Assembly: GCA_902482615.1 (NCBI GenBank)
Contig: CABTAA010000085.1
Span: forward strand, 1 to 6,916
Direction of reading: 5' to 3'
Length of the DNA stretch: 6,916 nucleotides
DNA from: an uncultured Collinsella sp.
Lineage (GTDB): Bacteria > Actinomycetota > Coriobacteriia > Coriobacteriales > Coriobacteriaceae
Shown: piece by piece, positions 1 to 4,998 of the stretch
Position numbering within the stretch: the first letter of the stretch is position 1
Layout: every line of letters starts with the position of its first letter
Program-made: the position numbers and the translations under genes
Notes under the pieces: generated by a model
What the model saw: the letters and a program-made list of their open reading frames with translations, nothing else
Told to the model about the DNA's origin: nothing
The model's database searches: none

Positions 1-87
1 CGCGCCCTTGAAGTTGACCGTCAGATTGTCCAAATGCGGCCCGCGCAGCGTCGGGCCGTTACGCGGTTCGTAGAACCGCGTAACTAG
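1..87. other. Unresolved window edge downstream of lysS
   Basis: No gene can be named here. On the minus strand the frame of the lysS stop stays open to the window edge with strongly G/C-ending codons (a peptide containing RFYEPRNGPTLRGPHLDNLT). Its only start-like codon, a TTG at 33-31, has no ribosome binding site. On the plus strand a frame open from the edge ends at TAG 85-87 (ending TRFVEPRN), which would be the tail of a convergent gene, but its third positions are less G/C-biased. Either could be a partial gene, or the stretch may be untranslated. It holds a perfect inverted repeat at 61-81, listed separately. Confidence 0.25.
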
Positions 88-90
88 TTA
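61..90. repeat. Perfect 9+3+9 inverted repeat abutting a palindrome over the lysS stop
   Basis: The arms ACGCGGTTC (61-69) and GAACCGCGT (73-81) are exact complements around a 3-base loop GTA. The last base is shared with the 10-bp palindrome TAACTAGTTA (81-90), which contains the lysS stop codon. On the plus strand stops fall in all three frames (81, 85, 89). The hairpin lies 7 nt after the lysS stop, where a terminator would be expected, but neither strand has a U-tract after it, so it is not a classical intrinsic terminator. It could protect a 3' end, stall polymerase, or bind a protein. Confidence 0.6.
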
Positions 91-2052
91 GTACATCTTT
101 GCGCCGGCGGGGATGGAAGCGTCGAGCTGGATCAGGTTGAGGCGCTCCTCGCCCTCCTCCTCGTGGATGGCGCTGATCAGCATGCCGCAGCTGGGAATAC
201 CCATCATCTTGCGCGGAGGCAGGTTGGTGATGGCGAGCAGGGTCTTGCCGACCAGGTCCTCGGGCTCATAGTAGCCATGGATGCCGGAGAGGATGGTGCG
301 GTCGGTGCCGGTGCCGTCGTCGAGCGTAAAGTTCAGCAGCTTCTTGGACTTCTTGACGGCCTCGCATGCCTTGACCTTCACAGCGCGGAAATCGCTCTTG
401 GAGAAGGTATCAAAGTCGACGAACTCCTCGAACAGCGGCTCAACGGCGATCTTGGAGTAATCGAGCGTGGGCTTGAGCGGCTTGACGAACGGGCTTGCGG
501 CGTTGCCGGCCTCGGCAGCCTTGGCAGCGGCGGCACCGGACTGGAAACCCTTCTCGGGCTTCATGTGCGGGAACAGCAGGACGTCGCGAATGGAAGCCTG
601 GTTGGTGAGCAGCATGACCACGCGGTCGATGCCGATGCCGATGCCGCCCGCGGGAGGCATACCGTACTCGAGGGCGCGCACGTAGTCCTCGTCGTACTCC
701 ATAGCCTCGTCGTCGCCGCCGGCCTTCTCAGCCATCTGGGCAGCAAAGCGCTCGGCCTGGTCGACCGGGTCGTTGAGCTCGGAGAATGCGTTGGCGTACT
801 CGTGGCCGGCGATGACCAGCTCAAAGCGGTGCGTCAGGCGCGGATCGTCCTCAAAACGCTTGGCAAGCGGGCTGACCTCGATGGGGTAATCGCATACGAA
901 GGTCGGGTTGACGATGGTGTCCTCGCCCAGCTCATCGTAAATCTCGGCGATAATTTTGCCAGCAGTCCACTCGGGCTTGATCTCCAGGCCCTTCTCGCGC
1001 GCAGCGGCGGCAAGCTCCTCGACCGGTGTGTCGATGGTGACCTGCTTGCCGAGCACGTCCGAAACGATGTCGGTCATGGGACGGCTTGCCCACTCACCGG
1101 ACAGATCGATGATCTGGCCCTGATACTCGATGACCTCGGGATTGCCGATAGCCTTGTTGGCAGCCTTGATGACGCCCTGGGCGAGTGCCTTCATGCCCTC
1201 GAGATCGGAGAAGGCACGATAGGCCTCCATCGTGGTGAACTCGGGGTTGTGGGTGAGGTCCATACCCTCGTTGCGGAAGATGCGGCCGATCTCGAAGACG
1301 CGCTCAAAGCCGCCGACGATGCAGCGCTTGAGGTGCAGCTCGGTAGCAATGCGCAGGTAGCACTCCTGATCGAGCGCGTTGAAGTGCGTGATGAACGGCT
1401 TGGCCGTAGCGCCGCCCTGAATGGTCTGCAGGATGGGGGTCTCGACCTCCATGTAGCCGTCAGATTCCATGAAGCGGCGGAAGGTGGAGAGAATCTGCGA
1501 GCGCTTGCGGAAGGTCTCGCGAACATCGTCGTTGGCAATCAGGTCGACATAGCGCTGACGATAACGGGTCTCCTTATCGGAAAGACCGTGGAACTTCTCG
1601 GGCAACGGACGAACGGCCTTGGAGAGCAGGGTCGCGCTCTTGGGGGCAACGGAGAGCTGGCCGCGCTTGGTGCGAACAACCACGCCGGTCACGCCCAGGA
1701 TGTCACCAAGGTCGAGAGCCTTGAGCGTATTCCAAGCTGCCTCGTCCATGTCGTTGATGCGGCAGAACAGCTGAATCTCGGCGGTAGCGTCGCGCACGAC
1801 GATAAACATGATCTTGCCCTGACCACGCTTGGCGACCACGCGGCCGCCGATCTTCACGACGTCCTCAGTATCCTCGCCATCGGCAAGATCGGCATATTTG
1901 GCCTCAATGTCGACGACATAGTCCTCGATCTCGGAGTGCTCGGGATAGGGGTTCTGGCCCGCCTCGAACAGGGCGGCGCGCTTTGCCAGACGCGTGGCGC
2001 GCTCGTCGTTGAGCGTCGAGGCCTGATCGGCGACGTTCTGGTTCTCTGCCAT
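88..2052 (-). CDS. lysS: Lysyl-tRNA synthetase, class II, with C-terminal tRNA-binding domain
   Basis: This cytoplasmic enzyme charges tRNA-Lys with lysine using ATP. Of 654 residues, about 64-145 form the N-terminal OB anticodon-binding domain and about 160-500 the class II catalytic core: motif 1 around METPIL (201-208 region), motif 2 FRNEGMDLTHNPEF (259-272) and motif 3 GGIGIGIDR (469-477). An alanine-rich linker (about 503-525) leads to an extra domain, about 541-654, resembling the Trbp111/EMAP-like domain at the C-terminus of bacterial MetRS (LPPRKMMGIPSCGMLIS at 611-627, ending IPAGAKMY). Typical bacterial LysRS is about 500 residues, so this is a real extension, uninterrupted and in frame. 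The ATG has a GAGGAG ribosome binding site 8-9 nt upstream. No T-box leader is present; a terminator-like hairpin lies just ahead of the gene. The assignment is very secure. Confidence 0.97.
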   Translation of the reverse strand: MAENQNVADQASTLNDERATRLAKRAALFEAGQNPYPEHSEIEDYVVDIEAKYADLADGEDTEDVVKIGGRVVAKRGQGKIMFIVVRDATAEIQLFCRINDMDEAAWNTLKALDLGDILGVTGVVVRTKRGQLSVAPKSATLLSKAVRPLPEKFHGLSDKETRYRQRYVDLIANDDVRETFRKRSQILSTFRRFMESDGYMEVETPILQTIQGGATAKPFITHFNALDQECYLRIATELHLKRCIVGGFERVFEIGRIFRNEGMDLTHNPEFTTMEAYRAFSDLEGMKALAQGVIKAANKAIGNPEVIEYQGQIIDLSGEWASRPMTDIVSDVLGKQVTIDTPVEELAAAAREKGLEIKPEWTAGKIIAEIYDELGEDTIVNPTFVCDYPIEVSPLAKRFEDDPRLTHRFELVIAGHEYANAFSELNDPVDQAERFAAQMAEKAGGDDEAMEYDEDYVRALEYGMPPAGGIGIGIDRVVMLLTNQASIRDVLLFPHMKPEKGFQSGAAAAKAAEAGNAASPFVKPLKPTLDYSKIAVEPLFEEFVDFDTFSKSDFRAVKVKACEAVKKSKKLLNFTLDDGTGTDRTILSGIHGYYEPEDLVGKTLLAITNLPPRKMMGIPSCGMLISAIHEEEGEERLNLIQLDASIPAGAKMY

Positions 2053-2070
2053 AAGTTAGCTCCTCAAACT

Positions 2071-2103
2071 AAAACGCTCCCCAGGATTCGGTCCCAGGGA
2101 GCG
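2071..2103 (-). terminator. Intrinsic terminator between greA and lysS, possible lysS attenuator
   Basis: Read on the minus strand, CGCTCCC (2103-2097) pairs with GGGAGCG (2081-2075). Inside, tandem U-G/G-U wobbles and a GGA/TCC pairing extend the stem to 12 bp around a CCGAA loop. TTTT (2074-2071) follows. It lies about 30 nt after the greA stop and its U-tract ends 18 nt before the lysS ATG, leaving no room for a promoter in between. It should end greA transcripts, and any lysS message entering from upstream must cross it. Confidence 0.8.
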
Positions 2104-2105
2104 AA

Positions 2106-2134
2106 AACATACCTTTACGCGGGACCGTGGTCTA
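2106..2134 (-). promoter_or_regulatory. Candidate lysS promoter overlapping the greA stop codon
   Basis: On the minus strand TAGACC (2134-2129, four of six matches to TTGACA) and TATGTT (2111-2106, four of six to TATAAT) are 17 bp apart. The first three bases of the -35 element are the greA stop codon. The expected start near 2099 lies inside the left arm of the terminator hairpin, so a transcript begun here would carry a shortened stem. Both boxes are only moderate matches, so this is a proposal. Confidence 0.35.
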
Positions 2135-2602
2135 GCGTGCGATCTTGGCGATGGTGTAGACGCGAGTCTTGCCAGAAGGCGTAACGACCTCAACGGAGTC
2201 GCCCTCGCCGTGACCGATGATGGCGTGACCGACCGGAGACTCGTTGGAGATCTTGTGCTCGAGCGAGTTGGTCTCGGTGGTACCGACGAGCGTGACTTCC
2301 ATGACCTCACCGTTGGGATCGATCAGAGAAACGGTGGAACCGATGGAGACGGTCAGATCGCCCGTGGTGGCAGCAACCTGAGCGTTGGCGAGAATAGCCT
2401 GAATCTCGGCAATGCGAGCAGCATTCTGGGCCTGCTTGTCCTTGGCGGCATCGTACTCGGAGTTCTCCGAAAGGTCGCCAAACGCGCGGGCTTCCTTGAT
2501 GTCCTCGACGATCTCCTTGGCGTAATCGCCCTCACGCCAAGCGAGCTCCTCGACGAGCTTCTGGCGGCCCTCAGCGGTCAGTACGATCTGGCTTGCGTCC
2601 AT
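2132..2602 (-). CDS. greA: Transcription elongation factor GreA
   Basis: GreA enters the secondary channel of stalled, backtracked RNA polymerase and stimulates cleavage of the extruded RNA 3' end. The 156-residue length matches the family (158 in E. coli). The N-terminal coiled coil (about 1-76) carries the signature GDLSENSEYDAAKD (42-55), with the acidic tip residues D43 and E46 that act with the polymerase active-site magnesium. The FKBP-like C-terminal domain follows, including SPVGHAIIGHGEGDSVEV (122-139). The ATG is preceded by GGGGAG at 8 nt. The gene stands between two terminators, so it is probably transcribed alone from a promoter in the 50 bp after the tatA terminator. Nothing is missing or unusual in the protein. 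Confidence 0.97.
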   Translation of the reverse strand: MDASQIVLTAEGRQKLVEELAWREGDYAKEIVEDIKEARAFGDLSENSEYDAAKDKQAQNAARIAEIQAILANAQVAATTGDLTVSIGSTVSLIDPNGEVMEVTLVGTTETNSLEHKISNESPVGHAIIGHGEGDSVEVVTPSGKTRVYTIAKIAR

Positions 2603-2617
2603 ACGGATATCTCCCCA

Positions 2618-2646
2618 ACTATGATGTAACGATCAACTGTCAACAA
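2618..2646 (-). promoter_or_regulatory. Candidate greA promoter
   Basis: Between the tatA terminator and the greA start the minus strand has a perfect TTGACA (2643-2638), but no -10 box lies at 16-18 bp from it. The overlapping TTGTTG (2646-2641) is 17 bp from CATAGT (2623-2618, four of six matches). A promoter is expected here because the preceding terminator should isolate greA; which hexamers are used is uncertain. Confidence 0.35.
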
Positions 2647-2650
2647 AACG

Positions 2651-2683
2651 AAAAAGACCGGCTAGCCTGCGGGCAAGCCGGTC
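2651..2683 (-). terminator. Intrinsic terminator of tatA
   Basis: On the minus strand GACCGGCT (2683-2676) pairs with AGCCGGTC (2663-2656). An inner GCC/GGC pairing closes a CGCA loop after one T-T mismatch. TTTTT (2655-2651) follows, with a further T-rich stretch beyond. It starts 25 nt after the tatA stop. The plus strand has no matching U-tract, so it works in one direction. Confidence 0.92.
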
Positions 2684-2708
2684 AGGTGCTCACCCCAAAG
2701 GGATGGGA

Positions 2709-2984
2709 CTACTCTGCGTCCGCGTCGCTGTCCTCTGCCTGCTTTTTCTTGGCAGCAGCGAGCTTGGCCTCGAGCTCTGCGATCTCCTTGTCCTCCTTGG
2801 ACTCCTCGACCACAACGTCCTCGGCCTGCTTGGTTTCGCCCTTATCGTCGCCCTCCATACCCTCGCGGATATTCTTGACGGTAGAGCCGAGAGACTTGCC
2901 GAGCTTCGGCAGGTTCTTAGGCCCGAAGATGATCAAGACAACGACGAGAATAATGATGAGCTCAGGAGCCCTCAGTCCAAACAT
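2709..2984 (-). CDS. tatA: Twin-arginine translocase subunit TatA
   Basis: TatA oligomerises in the cytoplasmic membrane to form the pore through which the Tat system exports folded, cofactor-bearing proteins. From the ATG at 2984 the protein has 91 residues: a polar N-terminus (MFGLRAPE), one membrane helix (about 9-20, IIILVVVLIIF), the FGPKNLPKLGK hinge (20-30), an amphipathic helix to about 45, and a highly charged tail. Residues about 55-82 (EIAELEAKLAAAKKKQAE) look like a coiled coil. The longer reading from GTG at 2996 would overlap the ribosome binding site GGAGG (2994-2990), which sits 5 nt before the ATG, so the shorter start is preferred. tatC is not in this window. TatA fits better than TatB because the protein is short and has the FGP hinge. 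Its own promoter and terminator make it a single-gene unit. Confidence 0.93.
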   Translation of the reverse strand: MFGLRAPELIIILVVVLIIFGPKNLPKLGKSLGSTVKNIREGMEGDDKGETKQAEDVVVEESKEDKEIAELEAKLAAAKKKQAEDSDADAE

Positions 2985-3020
2985 GTAGACCTCCACAATT
3001 CAGCGAGACAAGCTCGAATG

Positions 3021-3049
3021 AGTATACCGCGGGTGCCGCGGTATCACAA
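3021..3049 (-). promoter_or_regulatory. tatA promoter with a perfect inverted repeat in the spacer
   Basis: On the minus strand TTGTGA (3049-3044, four of six matches) and TATACT (3026-3021, five of six) are 17 bp apart, just after the tRNA terminator and about 30 nt before the tatA ribosome binding site. The spacer is almost wholly an exact inverted repeat: on the plus strand ATACCGCGG (3024-3032), loop GTG, CCGCGGTAT (3036-3044). It overlaps the inner ends of both boxes. With no U-tract it is not a terminator; its position suits an operator. Confidence 0.65.
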
Positions 3050-3057
3050 CAATAGCT

Positions 3058-3085
3058 AAAAAAAGGGACCGCAAGAAGCGGTCCC
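3058..3085 (-). terminator. Intrinsic terminator of tRNA-Pro
   Basis: On the minus strand GGGACCGC (3085-3078) and GCGGTCCC (3072-3065) form a perfect 8-bp stem around loop TTCTT, followed by seven T (3064-3058). It starts 11 nt after the CCA end of the tRNA and separates the upstream unit from tatA. Confidence 0.95.
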
Positions 3086-3096
3086 TCCTCATGCTC

Positions 3097-3173
3097 TGGT
3101 CGGGTTGACTGGATTTGAACCAGCGACCCCTGCGTCCCGAACGCAGTGCTCTACCAAACTGAGCCACAACCCG
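3097..3173 (-). tRNA. tRNA-Pro (anticodon CGG)
   Basis: The minus strand folds into a full 77-nt cloverleaf. The acceptor stem is CGGGTTG/CAACCCG with discriminator A and an encoded CCA. The D arm is GCTC/GAGC, the anticodon stem CTGCG/CGCAG with loop TTCGGGA, the variable loop GGGTC, and the T arm GCTGG/CCAGT around TTCAAAT, with one G-U pair. The anticodon CGG reads proline codon CCG. G37 next to the anticodon is the usual m1G37 methylation site in such tRNAs, and the C1-G72 pair is typical of bacterial tRNA-Pro. The gene starts 49 nt after the ispE stop with no terminator between. A -10-like TATAGT (3187-3182) lies just upstream without a convincing -35 box, so it may be read through from ispE. 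Confidence 0.97.
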
Positions 3174-3222
3174 TTAGCTCGACTATAGTAACAAAGATTT
3201 TCGCCGCGTGCTAGAGAAATTT

Positions 3223-4119
3223 TTATTTCTTTGGCGCGTCGATTTGAACCGTGTTGGGAATAAGCTCAGTCGCGCAGGCCCACCAGCCATTTTGCTGGGC
3301 AGCTCCCGCAAGATGGGCTGCTGCAGCGACGGTATCGCAAATGGCAAACGAGCAGGCACCCGAACCGCACACGTCCACGGCAACGGTTCCCTCCTGTGCG
3401 CGCAGCCAGTCGAGAACCGCCTGAATCCGCGGCTCCATCTGCGCGGATATGACGCCCAGATTGTTATGAACGAGCGCATATGCCGCCTCGGCATCGCCGG
3501 CGCGTAAGACAGAAGCAATCGCACCGGGTTTGTCCGCGGGCACCGGGCTCTCATCAAATCGTCGATACGCTTCAACTGTTGAAACGCTCGTCTCGTGCGG
3601 TTTGACCAATACGACAGGTGTCGCCGGAAGCACAGGATACTCAGTGGCCAGCACATCTCCCCCGCCGACGTAGAATGCGGGACTCGTGTGCAAAAAAAAC
3701 GGCACGTCGGCGCCGATACCGCGAGCGATGTCATCGAGCGCGGGGTCGGCGCGGTCGATACCCCACAGCTCGGTCAAGGCAACGATAACCGCGGCGGCAT
3801 CCGTCGAGGGGCCTCCCAGGCCGGCGCACAGCGGGATACGCTTTTCGATCGTCACGCACACGTTGGCATCGCGACCGTAATGCTCGGCCATAGCGATTGC
3901 CGCCCGATAGGCCGTATTTTTTTGCATGGGAAAATCGGATGCCGGAACCGTCTGGACGGTCAACGCCTGCGCCGGCGTGACCGTCACGGTATCGGCTAGA
4001 CCGACGGCTGCCATCAGGGAATCGACCCTGTGATAGCCGCGGGCGTCGCGCTCGGTATGAACTCCCAGATAGAGGTTAATCTTTGCCGGCGCGGTAAGAA
4101 TGAGGGACCGATCGGTCAC
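3223..4119 (-). CDS. ispE: 4-diphosphocytidyl-2-C-methyl-D-erythritol kinase
   Basis: IspE phosphorylates CDP-methylerythritol at the 2-hydroxyl with ATP, in the MEP route to isoprenoid precursors. The 298 residues fit the GHMP-kinase family. PAKINLYL (11-18) carries the active-site lysine K13; the ATP loop is PLCAGLGGPSTDAAA (96-110); GADVPFF (136-142) holds the catalytic aspartate D138; CGSGACSFAI (251-260) is the C-terminal glycine motif. The usual third glycine of the ATP loop is proline here (GGPS for GGGS). The start is GTG at 4119: PAKIN lies at the normal distance from it, and GAGGAG (4133-4128) inside the end of veg is 8 nt upstream. The veg stop is only 2 nt before, which suggests translational coupling. 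Confidence 0.96.
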   Translation of the reverse strand: MTDRSLILTAPAKINLYLGVHTERDARGYHRVDSLMAAVGLADTVTVTPAQALTVQTVPASDFPMQKNTAYRAAIAMAEHYGRDANVCVTIEKRIPLCAGLGGPSTDAAAVIVALTELWGIDRADPALDDIARGIGADVPFFLHTSPAFYVGGGDVLATEYPVLPATPVVLVKPHETSVSTVEAYRRFDESPVPADKPGAIASVLRAGDAEAAYALVHNNLGVISAQMEPRIQAVLDWLRAQEGTVAVDVCGSGACSFAICDTVAAAAHLAGAAQQNGWWACATELIPNTVQIDAPKK

Positions 4120-4121
4120 CG

Positions 4122-4418
4122 TTAGTGCTCCTCGAGCTGGTTGCCGAGCGGGGTAAAGATATGTTCGCCGCTCTCGGGGTCGAACAGCTCGACCTGGCCG
4201 GTGAGAACATCAATATACTGGTAGGACTGACGCGACTTGCGGCCACGGCGCTCGTCGACCTCGACGATAAAGACTGCCGGATGGACGCTCTTGATGGTGC
4301 CCATGCGCTCGACGACGCGGGTGCGGCCCATGTTGGCCTTCACCTTAACGCGATCGCCCACCATATCGGTCAGCTTCTCGTGGATGTCGTCGACGTGATT
4401 GACTTCCATCTCTTCCAT
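4122..4418 (-). CDS. veg: Veg family protein
   Basis: This 98-residue protein belongs to the small Veg family (DUF1021) of Gram-positive bacteria. The core runs from VDDIHEKL (9-16) through GDRVKVKANMGRTRVVERMG (21-40) to SYQYIDVLTGQVELF, matching the layout of B. subtilis Veg (about 86 residues: N-terminal helix, KANGGR-like turn, SYxYxDVLT strand). B. subtilis Veg affects biofilm formation through the SinR regulator; its molecular activity is not well defined and need not be the same here. A reading from TTG at 4442 would give 106 residues, but GGAGG (4431-4427) stands 8 nt before the ATG at 4418 and would lie inside the longer reading, so the shorter start is chosen. The acidic extra C-terminus (EHIFTPLGNQLEEH) goes beyond the B. 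subtilis length. veg also lies near ispE in Bacillus. Confidence 0.9.
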   Translation of the reverse strand: MEEMEVNHVDDIHEKLTDMVGDRVKVKANMGRTRVVERMGTIKSVHPAVFIVEVDERRGRKSRQSYQYIDVLTGQVELFDPESGEHIFTPLGNQLEEH

Positions 4419-4445
4419 GAACAGGGCCTCCAGAAGGTGCAATTC

Positions 4446-4465
4446 AAAAAGGGGATAATACCCCT
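4446..4465 (-). promoter_or_regulatory. Small hairpin with U-tract in the veg leader
   Basis: On the minus strand AGGGG (4465-4461) pairs with CCCCT (4454-4450) around loop TATTAT, followed by TTTT (4449-4446). This is the shape of a weak intrinsic terminator. It lies between the predicted veg transcription start (near 4479) and the ribosome binding site (4431-4427). The stem is only 5 bp, so it may pause polymerase or attenuate rather than fully terminate. Confidence 0.4.
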
Positions 4466-4485
4466 AAGATAGACAAAACTCTAAT

Positions 4486-4515
4486 ACTATAGCACCCTGT
4501 TGTGGCCATACGCAA
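4486..4515 (-). promoter_or_regulatory. Candidate veg promoter
   Basis: On the minus strand TATAGT (4491-4486) matches five of six -10 bases. TTGCGT (4515-4510) lies 18 bp upstream with three of six -35 matches. Transcription would start near 4479 and give a leader of about 60 nt. The A/T-rich 106-bp gap between dtd and veg is the most promoter-like stretch in this part of the window. Confidence 0.5.
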
Positions 4516-4548
4516 GTAGCTAAAAAAGCCCGGTCCCAAATTGACTAC

Positions 4549-4995
4549 TTACAGACTATCGGTGTCCAAGACGATGGTGAATGGGCCGTCGTTGACGAGG
4601 TCGACTTTCATATCGGCGCCGAAGATGCCGTGCGCCACGTGTTCGACATCCTGGCGAACGAGCGTCAGGAAGTACTCGTAGAGCTCGTTGGCGACATCGG
4701 GCGCGCCGGCATCCGTAAACGACGGACGACGGCCGTGACGGCAATCGGCGAACAGCGTGAACTGCGACACCACGAGAACCTCGCCGTCGACATCGGCAAG
4801 CGCCAGGTTGGTCTTGCCGTTCTCGTCCTCGTTAATGCGCAAGCCCCGGAGCTTGCCCCACAGCTTATCGGCCTCGACGCGCGTGTCGCCGTGGCCCACG
4901 CCAAGCAGCACCAGATAGCCGCGCCCAATTTTGCCCACGCACTCGCCGTCGACCGTCACGCCGGCGTTGAGCACGCGCTGCACCACCGCACGCAC
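4549..4995 (-). CDS. dtd: D-aminoacyl-tRNA deacylase
   Basis: DTD removes D-amino acids (and glycine mischarged on tRNA-Ala) from tRNAs, keeping wrong-handed residues out of translation. The 148 residues match the family. The start is typical (MRAVVQRVLNAGVTVDG). Both signature motifs are intact: SQFTLFADCRHGRRPSF (77-93) and NDGPFT (135-140), the latter holding the Gly-cis-Pro pair (137-138) that sets chiral selectivity. The protein ends IVLDTDSL. The start is GTG at 4995, 3 nt after the rdgB stop, with GAGGAG overlapping the end of rdgB, so translation of the two is probably coupled. No clear terminator follows, although a half-terminator-like sequence lies downstream. Confidence 0.96.
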   Translation of the reverse strand: MRAVVQRVLNAGVTVDGECVGKIGRGYLVLLGVGHGDTRVEADKLWGKLRGLRINEDENGKTNLALADVDGEVLVVSQFTLFADCRHGRRPSFTDAGAPDVANELYEYFLTLVRQDVEHVAHGIFGADMKVDLVNDGPFTIVLDTDSL

Positions 4996-4998
4996 GGC

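Noticed and set aside
2053..2131. T-box riboswitch ahead of lysS
   Set aside because: The gap is only 79 nt, too short for a T-box. There is no specifier stem and no conserved antiterminator sequence; only a simple terminator-like hairpin is present.
163..2184. A 673-codon plus-strand open frame opposite lysS and the end of greA, longer than lysS itself
   Set aside because: Its codons are in exact register with the lysS codons. In that register a stop needs TTA, CTA or TCA in lysS, codons that are rare in high-G+C genes. The protein is a low-complexity mirror with no recognisable domain, and lysS opposite is certain.
2709..2996. Longer TatA reading from GTG at 2996 (four extra residues)
   Set aside because: The GTG overlaps the GGAGG ribosome binding site, which is well placed for the ATG at 2984; the family also normally begins just before the membrane helix.
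3024..3044. Reading the TACCGCGG repeat ahead of tatA as a T-box remnant or terminator
   Set aside because: Although TACCGCG recalls the end of the T-box consensus, the rest is absent, there is no U-tract, and the repeat fits between -35 and -10 boxes.
4122..4442. Longer Veg reading from TTG at 4442
   Set aside because: The strong GGAGG at 4431-4427 would lie inside it and is correctly spaced for the ATG at 4418; no ribosome binding site precedes the TTG.
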